DNA of 64,000 nucleotides from Trebouxia sp. TZW2008 (Eukaryota; Chlorophyta; Trebouxiophyceae; Trebouxiales; Trebouxiaceae). The notes beneath the pieces were generated by a model. That model was not told the DNA's origin and did not search any database. It saw nothing but the letters and a program-made list of their open reading frames with translations. This document shows positions 9,739-19,660 of this stretch, one piece after another. How positions within the stretch are numbered: position 1 is the stretch's first letter; each line of letters begins with the position of its first letter. The stretch spans positions 124,001 through 188,000 of the forward strand of contig BDIU01000079.1 of assembly GCA_002118135.1 (NCBI GenBank). Direction: 5' to 3'. Both the position numbers and the translations under genes were made by a program.

Positions 9739-12700
9739 ATGAGCTTGAAAGACTCCGACTCAGACACAAGCCCCGCTGTCATCATGGTAAGCTCAGGTCT
9801 GGTTTATCACAGTTGAGCCCTGCTCTCAAACCTGTCACTCAAGAGCCTGTCCTTCAGGCTGCCCAGGATGACTTTACTGACAGCATGAGGGAAGGAGAGC
9901 AAGACCCGCCTGGCAGTCCTACCTCTGATGAATGGGAGGTAGTGCCAGACCAGTCTGAGCAGTCTGATTGTGGCAGCAGCGCCAAGTAAGCTGTCTTGAG
10001 CCTCACCACATGCACTCTGTTTTCACACAGCATACACGTTTGAGCAAGTGTATAGTAGACTGCCAAAAACCTTGCTGAGACTACTCATCAACCTGTCTTG
10101 GGTCAGGCTGAGCATATGCGCCCTGTTGCAGCAACTATAGTCACTGTCAAGCACGTTGCTGAGTCTCCTCACAAGCCACATTGGTTTGATTGATCGACAC
10201 CTGTGCCCGCGCAAACGCAAGGTAGGTACCAGGAATGCCTCACCCTGAGTCTCCTCACAAGCCTGGCTTGGTTCAACCCTTCAAACATGTTGCAAAGTGT
10301 GCCCCTAATCACAGTACCATGCATCATCAGCATGATACCTCTGCAACTCAACTGTAAAGTGCAAATTGTGGTTGTGAGGCAATCTTGACATCTCTGGTGT
10401 TGCAGCATCACAACTGCAGCCTACTGCACATCTAATTACTGACCATTTTGATGACTTGCAGGTAATTGTGTTGTGTGACGTTCCAGCCGTTTAGCCCAGA
10501 CATCCAGGAAAACAATCATGCAGATCTGCCTACACTGCCTAGGCTGCTGCTTCACAATAGCTCAATTGTGACTGTTGACTTGCAGGTCATCGCTGTTGAG
10601 TGATGCTGCAGCAAACAGTTCAGACATTGAGGGAAACAGTCATGCACATCTGCCTACATCTTAGGCTGCTGCTTCACAATAGCTCAATTGTGACTATTGA
10701 CTTGCAGGTCATTGCTGTTGGATGGCACCCAGTCAACAAACCAAACAGTGAGGAAGACGTACATGCAGATCTGCGTATATTACATGTCAGGCTGCTGCAG
10801 CAAGGAAGCTGAATTGTGACTGTTCACTTGCAGGTCATTATTGTTGGACGACACTCCAGCAAACAGCCCAAAGACTGAGGAAGACACACATGCAGATCTG
10901 CCTACACTGCATGTCAGGCTGTTACCTCAAGGCAGCTCAGATGTGACTGTTCACCTGACAGCTCAGCATCAAGCAGGGCCCCCCCCCAAAACCCCCCTGA
11001 CCCCTGGGGGGAGTCTGTCTGACTCTGCACGTCAGCAGTACCAAGAACAGCTGCGCAAGGCACAGGAGACCATGCTGCCTCAGAGCAGTGACTCACGGGC
11101 AAACCCCTCTGGAAAGGACAGCGCCAGCAGAACAAGCAATTCAGACAGCAGACTGTCTGAGAGTGTTGATGCTCAAGGGGAAAATCTTCAGGCAGATCCC
11201 TTTGAACAGGACAGCGTCAAGGATACAAGCATCAGAGAAGATGCCTTTGAGGGTGTTGATGGTCAAGGGGAAAGACTTCAGGCAAAACGCTTTGAACAGG
11301 ACAGCGTCAAGGGCGCAAGCATCCCAGAAGAAGAGTTCGAGGCTGTTGATGCTGAAGGGGAAATGCTGCAGGCAGAAGCGTCTGATGATGAGGTTCTTGA
11401 GGAGCTGATGGATGCAGATCTGCCAACCTCAACACACATGTCCATGCAAGATGACACTGTCGATGCCGCATCGCCAACATACAGCGAGCAGTCATCAGTC
11501 ACAGACACAGGCACAGACGCGGCTGATGAGTCAGCAGAACAAGCTGAGGTGGACAGTGCGCCAGCTGTCAACTCATTGCCGTTTCCAGTGTATGACTCAA
11601 CCGGCGAGCTGTCATTCATGTCTGACGGCTCATTCATCAACCTTGAAGACGCCATGTCAGAGGAGCAAGCTGGGGAGAAGCTGACCAAAGATGAGTCAGA
11701 AGATGTCCACATGGATGACAGCTCAGCAGAGGCAATGTCTGTGAATGAGCTGTCACAGCAGGCTAGTGACCTTGCACACATGGCAAAGCAGCTTTCTGAG
11801 GAGATTGCTGAGAGCAAGGAAGAAGACTGTGATGCAGCACTGGAGACTGATGCTGCTGCTGATGATGATGATGATTGCAACAAGGTACAACCTTGCCCTC
11901 CTTTCACCTTGTTTGTGCCCTGCGACGTAAATCGCGAGCAAATGTACGCCTCAGCTGGTGAGTTGGATCTGAGGGTGTCTGCAGCTGAGATTGTAGTGAA
12001 GCTGTCTGTGCTGTCTGTTGCGCTGCCGCTGTTGGTCACGAGTGATAATGCACAGGCAGTAATCCAGGTGATGATATGAGTGTCTACTGGAAAAAGACAC
12101 CAGACCTGCCCTCCTTTCACCTTCAGCAAGCACGTCATCAGTTTGCCTCTTTTAGTTGATTGATGTTTTGGTGTGTCTGCATAAACAGAAGAATTGCATC
12201 CCATGTGAACGCAGCTGTCAAAGCTTGTATGCACCACTCAAACATGGACCCGAGTTGTGTACTTGGCGCCTTCATGTATCTACTGCGATCTCGCTCTTGT
12301 CAGCAGTATCATTGTCATCATCACCATGTCGACCTGGAACATGGTGATAATGATGCAATGGCTTCAATGCTGTTTGCAGATTGAATGTGATGATCAGGAG
12401 GCCGAAGGTGGTGAGTACTACAAGCCCAATGGCTTGGTGGCCAGCCTGCAGTACCGCCTGGGCCAGCTGCTGTCCACCATTCAGGTAGACACTGCACTGC
12501 CATACAGGACACCTCCTTGCTACTGGAGCTCTCCACATTGACCTTGTCCCTAATCTGCTTGCTAGTTGTTGACATCAAAGATTTTATCCCGATCATGCTG
12601 AAAGCGAGTGGCCCACAATGTGTGACTCACTTCAGGTCCCTTTGCCCCTGTACCTTCATTCAGGTGCTTATTGTCTGTTGAGACCATGATCACCTTGCAG

Positions 12701-14515
12701 AATGTTGATGACGGCATTGGGGATGCAAAACACAGGTTGTTTGCATTTGCAGCAGAATTATAATCATAATAAGTATAATTACATGTTCCAGCATATACTG
12801 CTAGGTATATGTGGCCAGGCAGGCTTGTCTTGAGCGTCTTGAATTGGAATTGGTCTTTGTATTGCTTGGCTATGAGGTAGCCTGGTGGCATCCTGCTCTT
12901 GTGCACACTGGACGTAGTCAGTAAGCCAAATTGCGTGTAGCCGTGTTCAAGAAGTTTTCACAATGATCCTTGACCATGCCAAAACCCAGCTTGTCATAGT
13001 GAATGCTCATTTTGACCACCGACAATATTGTCATTGCAGTTCTGCTTCATGTCTGTATATACCTTGTTGCACAATTTAATCATGCGTGAGTTCAATAATC
13101 TCCCTCCCTGGACAAGTTCACAGAATGATTTGTCACCTTGTAGGCATGGACAGCAACAGCATATGCCTCCATGCTACATTCAGCCACTGTGTTCAACCGC
13201 ACACTGGGGATGTTTGGGCCCAAGTCTCCTTTATGCAGCCCATGCTTGCCTGTCTGTTGTCGTGCACAATAGCATTTCTAACCCTGTAACTCTGTTGCGC
13301 GGCAGGCTTGGACAGCAACAGCATATGCCTCCCTGCCGCATTCAGCCACTGTGTATAACAGCACACTGGGAGTGTTTGGACCCAAGTCTCCTTTACGCAG
13401 CCTTGACAAGCTGCACTGGAGTTTGGCTTCAGGCTTGGCCCTGGTGTCAGCAGCATTGAGTTTGTACATTGTGAAGAACCAACACATGCAGAAGCAGGTC
13501 ACAAGCAGCAGCACTGAGCTCAGCCGGCTGTTGCTCAAGGTGACTGCAGTCACTCGTTGTTTGGCTTTTGGCTAGGACCGAGTGGGTCAGTCCTGCATTG
13601 CTTGCATTTTGTGTGCAGCTGAAGTGGCACAACCAAAAGTGATGCTTTCACATTGCTTGGCTGTAGTCTGGAGGTAGCTATGCACAACCCAACTCAATTT
13701 TGCATTGCATGGCTATGAGTCAGAAGCTAGTGGTGCAGACCAGGGGTGTGGGGTTGGGGGGGCGGGGGCTGCCTGTCTGCTGGTTCAGCTCTCTGCAAAT
13801 GTCTTGTCTGTCATCATGTGACGTGAAGCACTTTGCATAATTTACAACGTGGCAACAGGCTCTGTTGCGGAAAGAAACTATTCCCATTGGCATAACTTTC
13901 ATCGGCAGCAGCAAGAGCTGAGTCTTTTGTGTCACGCGCTCTTGTGCCAGACATCACGCCTTGAGCCATGCAGTGAAGTAGACTGCGTGGTCACAAAGAT
14001 TTGACTATATTGTTCACAGCTATGACCATGTCACCAGTTGCAGTGCCGTTTGAAATGTGTCATCAAGTCATGTACACTGCTGCACGTGCACATTCCTTGC
14101 AGTCAGTGGCTGTGAACAGTCTAATCACAATTGAGTGACGCCTCAGCGCTGCATCTGCAGGTGATCAACCTCATCAGTGCCTGCGGTCTTCAGGGCAGGT
14201 GCCAATCATCCACCACACTTTCAGCTTTGCCAACATCAATGCATTTACTCTGCTGTATGTTTGCTGTGCAGGTGATCAAACTGCAGCAGTCACCAGGGCG
14301 GGTGCCAATAATCCGCCGTACCTCCAGCATTGCCAGCATCATCCCATTTACTTTGACTCACCTTATGTAGATCAGTCCTTTTCACTGGCTGCATGTTCGC
14401 TGTGCAGGTGATCAACTTGCAGCAATCTCTGCAGTCACCAGGGCGGGTGCCAATCATCCGCCACACCTCCAGCATTTCCAGCATCACCCCATTCCCCTTG
14501 ACTCACCTCATGTAG
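9739..14515 (+). CDS. Acidic C-terminally anchored protein with candidate ATG8-interacting motif (ATI-like?)
   Basis: Proposed exons are 9739-9786, 9858-9985, 10834-11884, 12380-12484, 13306-13539 and 14408-14515; all phases close and give 557 aa. Residues 37-48 read PTSDEWEVVPDQ: W-E-V-V in an acidic context fits the W-x-x-L/I/V ATG8-binding consensus. Exon 3 is a long disordered Glu/Asp/Ser-rich region holding three roughly 40-residue repeats. Residues 445-522 hold a conserved-looking block (AWTATAYASL...) and one hydrophobic segment, WSLASGLALVSAALSLYIV, followed by a polar helix. The tail reads RVPIIRHTSSI. The order (acidic N-terminus, WEVV motif, single C-terminal membrane helix, short basic tail) resembles plant ATG8-interacting proteins ATI1/ATI2, which mark ER and plastid bodies for autophagy. 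That assignment is inference. Three of its boundaries carry tandem copies, and the last exon has a second usable copy at 14272-14370. Confidence 0.6.
10464..10953 (+). repeat. Four tandem copies (~122 bp) of intron end plus start of exon 3 (ATI-like gene)
   Basis: Units begin near 10464, 10589, 10708 and 10834. Each starts with an AG|GT-x-ATT-like acceptor after ACTTGCAG and contains the pattern CATGCAGATCTGCCTAC followed by AGGCTG.T. The last copy is contiguous with exon 3 and is open; earlier copies have stops. The echoed segment is the exon start and the copies lie upstream of it. Confidence 0.85.
11159..11390 (+). repeat. Coding repeat in the acidic exon (three ~40-residue units)
   Basis: Three in-frame units, each with the scheme V-D-x-x-G-E-x-L-Q-A followed by FEQDSVK-like sequence, are encoded back to back. 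Copies one and two are close (FEQDSVKDTS and FEQDSVKGAS); the third is more diverged (EAVDAEGEMLQAEASDDE). Confidence 0.85.
12770..12840 (+). repeat. Dispersed repeat family 2, copy 1
   Basis: AATTACATGTTCCAGCATAT with GGTATATGTGGC and CCAGGCAGGCTTGTCTTGAG is shared with 63788-63886. It lies in an intron of the ATI-like gene. Confidence 0.6.
13142..13401 (+). repeat. Tandem duplication of the start of exon 5 (ATI-like gene)
   Basis: About 95 bases at 13306-13401 (from GCTTGGACAGCAACAGCATA) are matched by 13144-13240 (from GCATGGACAGCAACAGCATA), a spacing of about 162 bases. The downstream copy belongs to the functional exon. The upstream copy still ends near TTTATGCAGCC but lacks the good acceptor at its start. 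Confidence 0.85.
14157..14515 (+). repeat. Triplicated terminal exon of the ATI-like gene
   Basis: Three copies follow GCAG acceptors at about 14161, 14272 and 14408. Copies two and three both read V-I-x-L-Q-Q...SPGRVPIIR.TSSI and both end LTHLM-stop. Copy one has a similar DNA sequence but a shifted frame. Either copy two or three could serve as the last exon without changing the upstream protein. Confidence 0.85.
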
Positions 14516-15389
14516 AGAACCCCGAAGGAAGGAGGAAAGCAAACAAAAGAAGAAAAGAGTCAGCGCTATTGGGTGTTGTAAAGCAAGCCTTCGTGGGCAA
14601 AAGCAGGCCAGGAACACTTGATGACCAGTGCAATTTTGAGGTTTTGCTTCGGGGTCGACCCCTACTCAAAATCGACAGACGAGGTTCTGGAGAGGTTTGC
14701 ATTCTTTTTTGGTTCATGCTGGATGCTAGTATGTACAATGGAACCCTCTGCAGCACAAGTAGGGCTGCAACTATACCCTGCAGCTTGCCAGGAGTGTAGC
14801 AACACATCCATAGCCACTATTGCATGCATCTTGTTTTTGGCAGCGTATGCTGTCCATTTGGTTCGTAGCAGACCAAAATGTTCTGCAAGCAATGATTGCT
14901 TGTATGGCTTAGAGTATCACTATACTAGTGTTCTATCACTACCAGCTTGTTTGTACATTATGCTAAGCTGGTAGCGCTGCAAACTGGGTGCTGCTTTGCT
15001 GTTGTGTCTCATTTGTACAGGCTCTGTAGTGGTTTCATGCATGCTTTAAGTTCTTTCTGATTGTTGCTTCAGCTCTGTGGTCTTGACCTTAGTAGCATCG
15101 ATGCGCACGTCAGATTGCGTGCGCAAACTGAGAGGGGCTATTGATAGCAACCACTCATGTAAATGACTGCACTGCCAACTCTTTTGTCTGCTGCATGCAT
15201 GTTGCGGTGGCAGGAAGCGTTGGTGCACCAAGTGCATTGCTCTCACGCATGCATGCAAACAAGAGTATTGCAAGCTGTCCTTGATGAAAAGCCGCAGTGC
15301 AGGCTCTGCAAAGGTTCCACGAACGTGTTGAAAAGCTAATAAGCGTAATGTTCTGTACTGAGAGGTAACAGGCCCAAGCCAGATCAGTA
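14516..15389. other. Convergent intergenic region
   Basis: This lies between the 3' end of the ATI-like gene (+) and the 3' end of HCF136 (-). Open frames such as 14618-14974 (+) have no recognisable content. I see no gene here. Confidence 0.5.
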
Positions 15390-18300
15390 TCAACCAATGT
15401 ATCGCAACAGGATTCCGTCATTTCCTAGGATGAAGCCAACACCCTTGTCTGAAAACTTCACTGCGTACAGGTTTGCAGGGACATTGTCTGTCGACCTGTC
15501 TCGCTTCCAGGACTTGCCACCATTGTCAGTCCTAAACAGACTGCCACTTCCACCACAGGCATACCCTTCTGACTCATTACGGAACCTGCAGGAAGGACAT
15601 CTACATCATGATCAAGCAGAACCTGCAGGAAGTTCATTTCTGTCATGCAATATTGTAGCCATTGCGCAAACAGAGTTTTTGCGACAGCAGTAGATGCTAC
15701 CTGACAAGGCACGCCAAGGTGCAGTGTCATGCACAGACAGCACAGTCACTTGTCATTGCACAGACACGCAGCGTTTATCACTCACCCAACATCCAGAATG
15801 CCAAAGCCTCTAGAGCCCAGCTTAGTCTGGTTGAAGTTCTCTGACTCTGGGCCAGTCTTGTCATTGATGTAGAGGTCGCCGCCTCGTACAGACAGCCATA
15901 GCTCACTGTTGGGGGTCCATCCCATGCTCTGCACCCGCCGCGGAGAGGGCCTGTTGTGGGGTTGCCATGTTGTCTGCCCAGGCGCCCACGTCAAGTAGAA
16001 GTTGCCTGCACCAGCAAACAGTCTTGACATGCTTTCTGCGACCTGTCATGTGCTGAACAGAATTGGGCAGCCTGAAGCTGTGGAACTGCCATATTGTCTG
16101 CCAGGCACTCACGTCAAGTAAAATTGCCTGCAGCTCATAAATACGGGCTTGTCGGTTGTTGCTGTATCTCAGGGTCTGCTTTGTGTGGAAAAACGTGCTT
16201 GAAGTCACAGCTTGATCCCCCTTACACTTATAAATTGAGCCTTTCAAAAGTCTTGACTGCAGCATGAAAATCCATTGAGAAGAAGCCTGAGGTTGGGCTG
16301 ACATGTGCTTGGCTTGAGTGCTTGGGTTCAGATGTGGCCAACAAGGCATTGATGCAGGTGAGATTATGCACGGCTGATAGGTGCTCTGCTGAGCAGCTTT
16401 GTTGCTCTTTGCTGGCAGCATTGAAGGCTTTGGTCACTACACAGAAGTGGACGGACACATACTGCTTGCTAGTAGAATGACATGCACACTGGGCAGTGGA
16501 GACAGTTGAGTGCTCCATTACCTACCTAGCTGCTGGGCCTGTGTAGCATGCGTTTCGAATGAAATGACTACAGAGCTGCCAGCACTGGCCGCTCCTGCAT
16601 GTGTATACCTGTCTGAAAGACACACAAATGGGCAATTTGCAAATCAGGGAAAGTGGACGCAGTAGACTCTTCAGCAGGAGGAAAGAAAAGAAAAGTCTGC
16701 GCCATTAGGCGTCATGATGGGAGCCTCCGTCTATAGAGGCAGCCCGGGTCCAGCAACAGAAAGCTGACTTGGGTAATCTAGGCACAGGATTGCTGAGGAT
16801 CTGTTCAACACTAGAGCAACCGGGCGCAAGAATAGGGGGAAGAAAAGTGGCAATACTCGCCCTGTGAGCAGCAATCTGTCAAGTATAGCAGCGACTGTGC
16901 ACAAAGTTGTGAGAAGAAGTGGCAGAACTTGTCCTGTGAGCAGGCAACTGTCATGATTGAACTGGTTGGAGACAGTTGATTGCTTCTGTACCTACCTTGA
17001 TGGGCCTGCTGAGCCTGCCTAGCCCACGTTTACAGCGATTGAAAATGAAATGAACTGTCATGTATAACAGCAAGTGCACACAGGACCACACTGGTTGGAG
17101 ACAGTTGATTGCTCCAGTACGTACCTAGCTGGGCCTGCTGAGCCTGTCTAGCATGCGCAGTAAACGACATGAATTGGGCACAATCTCAGCTTGCAGAACA
17201 AGTGGCAGGACTTGCCTCGTGAGCTGACTGCAACGTAGTCTCCTGCAGGACTCCTTTGAATGGTGGAGAAAGTTCCTTCATAGTAGGAGGCGCCTGTAAT
17301 GCCTGATGACACTGTTCTGTTCAGTGTTGCATCTACTGTTTCTTGCACCGCAGCTGACCAACTGTACGCAGCATTGTCTGTGGCATAGATTGCACCCTGC
17401 ACACATGGCATTCTGTATGCTCAATGCTGAATGACACTGTTCTGTTGAGCCTTTAAGTCGACAATCTCTGAGACGCCAGCTATAAGCAGCATTGTGGATG
17501 GCATTGATTGCACCCTGCACACATTTTACGATGTATGTCCAGTGCTGAATAACGCTGTTCCGTTGAGCATTGTGTCAACACCAGTGGATTGCAGCACTGC
17601 GTATTTAGCTGGGCCTGCTGAGCCTGTCTAATATGCATTAATGAGGGAGTGACAAGTGCCCCAAGCGTGCAGAGTGAAGACAAACCTGGCATGTTGTCAT
17701 TCCTGCGTAGCCAGCCTTGCCACATGCATCTGATATCCTCTTGACAAGCATTGGCAAACAAGGAAGTCATCACAAGCTTTAGAACTGACCTGATCTGTGG
17801 TCATTTCTGCCTGGCCGGCCTTGCCGGGCAAAGCGTGCACCAGAATTGGATTGCCAGGTAGCTTAGCTGACAAAGGAACCCTCTCCCAGTTTTTGCCGCC
17901 ATCAGTTGTGTGAAGCAGGATGGCAGGCCTGCCAACAATCCACCCTTCATCGCCATTGAAGCTAACTGAGTTGAAGCGGTAATTGAATCCCTCGTCTTGT
18001 GCAGCTGCCACTTTGCGCGTCTCCCAGGACTTGCCGCCATCTTTTGTCTCTAGGAGGGTCTGTCTTGTGCCCAGCAAGAAACCTGCACAGCAGGTTTGCC
18101 GTTGCAGGAGGTAAATGTCAGCAGTGCTGAGAAGCTGGATCTGCAGCAGGCATGTTGCTTGATTGTGAATAGGGTACTTGCCGTGAGTGGGATCACTTCC
18201 TGTGAAAGCAATGTCAAGCAAGACCACGCCAGGATCAACCGGTAGTTGGACCTGCGACAGCAGCAGCTTCTCCAGCAACAACTCTTGCCAAAAGCACATG

Positions 18301-18703
18301 TGTGACCTTTGCCTCGGATTCAAGCATTCACCTTCTCCCACTCCTTGGTGACAACAAGAGCATCTGCGGGGCCTGCAGTCTGCAATTGCGACGCAGCAGC
18401 GAGAGAAAGACCAGCGCCTAGCAGCCCTCTTCGGTTGACATGCTGTTGCTCCTCACTTGCCTGGCAGCTCGTCACCACGTGATTTCGACGACTTTGACCG
18501 TGCGGATGCTGACATCGGTCGGCACTTGCGAACGGCGCTGCAAATACAGCAGATCTGTCATAAGTTGCTGCAAAACGTAGTAGAGACTTAGAGCATGCCT
18601 GACTACTGATCACACCTGGCGGACGTCCGCTCAGATTCTTGCTCCGGTGCAACGTTTGAGCCAAATGGCAATGTGAGCCTGCGGAAGCCACACTGCCCGC
18701 CAT
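15390..18703 (-). CDS. HCF136: Photosystem II stability/assembly factor HCF136 (Ycf48)
   Basis: Six exons on the minus strand: 18703-18332, 18251-18182, 18082-17790, 17396-17216, 16005-15786 and 15585-15390. All phases close, giving 443 aa. HCF136 is a lumenal beta-propeller protein that binds D1 and helps build the PSII reaction centre. Residues 1-80 are a Ser/Arg-rich chloroplast transit region; Arg-Arg at 91-92 followed by [15 protein letters not shown] is a twin-arginine thylakoid signal ending near PADA. The mature part carries family landmarks: [80 protein letters not shown] and the end [14 protein letters not shown]. Introns 2 and 4 use GC donors (G|GCAAGT), needed to obtain the conserved THG-FLLG and SSRG-NFYL joins. 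The early boundary of exon 1 could hide a small intron in the transit region. Confidence 0.95.
16040..16130 (-). repeat. Echo of the start of HCF136 exon 5
   Basis: The minus-strand sequence here (containing CTTGACGTGAGTGCC and GGCAGACAATATGGC) repeats the first ~75 bases of exon 5 (CTTGACGTGGGCGCC and GGCAGACAACATGGC at 16005-15940) with gaps and substitutions. It lies upstream of the functional exon in gene orientation. Confidence 0.75.
16496..16554 (+). repeat. Dispersed repeat family 1, copy a
   Basis: GTGGAGACAGTTGAGTGCTC then CTACCTAGCTGCTGGGCCTG and TAGCATGC. The family scheme is GGAGACAGTTGATTGCTCC, about 12 variable bases, then CTGGGCCTGCTGAGCCTG and TCTAGCATGC. Confidence 0.8.
16963..17030 (+). 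repeat. Dispersed repeat family 1, copy b
   Basis: GTTGGAGACAGTTGATTGC, then GGGCCTGCTGAGCCTGCC. Intron 4 of HCF136. Confidence 0.85.
17092..17157 (+). repeat. Dispersed repeat family 1, copy c
   Basis: GTTGGAGACAGTTGATTGCT, then CTGGGCCTGCTGAGCCTGTC and TAGCATGC. It is one of the most complete copies and lies 130 bases from copy b. Confidence 0.9.
17397..17640 (-). repeat. Two decayed echoes of the start of HCF136 exon 4
   Basis: On the minus strand GTGTGCAGGGTGCAATC plus the following bases appears at the true exon (17396) and about 120 bases upstream (around 17517), with a more partial copy before that. The upstream copy reads [18 protein letters not shown] before breaking down, compared with [13 protein letters not shown] in the real exon. 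Confidence 0.8.
17604..17640 (+). repeat. Dispersed repeat family 1, copy d (3' half)
   Basis: TTTAGCTGGGCCTGCTGAGC then CTGTCTAATATGC. Only the 3' half is recognisable; it lies in intron 3 of HCF136. Confidence 0.8.
18083..18181 (-). other. GC-AG intron 2 of HCF136
   Basis: The donor reads CACG|GCAAGTACC and the acceptor GTGCAG|GTTTC. Splicing here restores [12 protein letters not shown], the arrangement expected for the family. A GT donor two codons later would insert a lysine. Confidence 0.8.
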
Positions 18704-19660
18704 CCCTGCTTGCGCTTGCGCTTTTACAGCAAGGCAAACTGCATGGCTGCAGACATCCCTGACTCACGATGCCAATCGGGAATGTCAAGCTGATGCTGCC
18801 TGTTTAGGCAATACTACATGTTGCAACACTGCATGCTGCAACACTGCATACTGCGGACTGCATTTGAGTGATGACCTGCTTGCAGACATGTTGCGGCAGA
18901 AGGTGCTCTGCATTCGAAGCCATCCATGCCCACTTCACCAATGCTTTCTCCTACCGGCACTACTCTATGACACACCTGGCACAGTGCGCTAGACGCATCA
19001 TACAATTGAAAAGTCTGGCATATACTTGCATGCATGCAGGCAAATTATGCGCGGACGCAGATCATTATGTGATTTGTGGTGTTGTAGTGCTATGTTATCT
19101 GCCACTTTCAGCATAAAGCTTGCAGAAATGGGAATATAGGATGCTTGCTGTGCAGATAAGCTTATCATCTTCAAGATCTTCATGTGCGCAGACATCATAC
19201 GTTATGCCGGGGCATGTACCTGGCTGCATGACAGACGTCTCTTGAGGAGGGAATGCTGCCATGCAGGTCGCCCAGCATGATTGATCAGACAAAACGTCAT
19301 ATGCGAATGTTGCATGCATGCAAGCAAGGGCAACTGACCACAGTCCATTTCATTGCCAGCAAATAGTTGCTTTGTCCAAGCACAAAACTTATGGTACAGA
19401 TGGGTGTGTCATCAAACAGAGGAGCGACAGCTGGTTGCTGCTCTAAAGCAGAAATCCCGGGATGCTGCTATAGACCAGGGGAGGCTCCTGTTTTGATGCC
19501 TGACAGCATAGACTTTTCTTTTCGTCTCCGTTTCAGGTGCAACAATGCCAACTGATCACAGCTTCTGCCCCATAGCTGCTCTCCAACCTTGTAAGCTCGA
19601 GACTGAGATATAGATCGTCAATACAGAGTGCTGTGTCATCAAACACAGGTGCAGCAGTGC
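18704..19660. other. Upstream region of HCF136 / downstream of the 132-aa gene
   Basis: It should hold the HCF136 promoter. At 19390-19660 there are two partial copies of the end of the 132-aa gene and its 3' flank (shared words GTGTCATCAAACA and TGCCCCATA..TGCTCTCC), so the 3' end of that gene has been echoed downstream. No separate gene seen. Confidence 0.5.

Larger units (their letters stand above)
16006..17215 (-). other. GC-AG intron 4 of HCF136
   Basis: The donor reads CGAG|GCAAGTCC and the acceptor GGTGCAG|GCAAC. Splicing gives VAVSSRG-NFYLTW, matching the family. The intron of 1.2 kb also holds three copies of dispersed repeat family 1 and an echo of the exon 5 start. Confidence 0.8.

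Noticed and set aside
11278..12237. 319-codon open frame on the minus strand
   Set aside because: It is the complement of the acidic, low-complexity exon of the ATI-like gene. The translation is Ser/Ala-rich and has no splice support.
16496..17157. Repeat family 1 considered as a tRNA-derived SINE with A and B boxes
   Set aside because: No convincing box A or box B at proper spacing, and no poly(A) or A-rich tail was seen.
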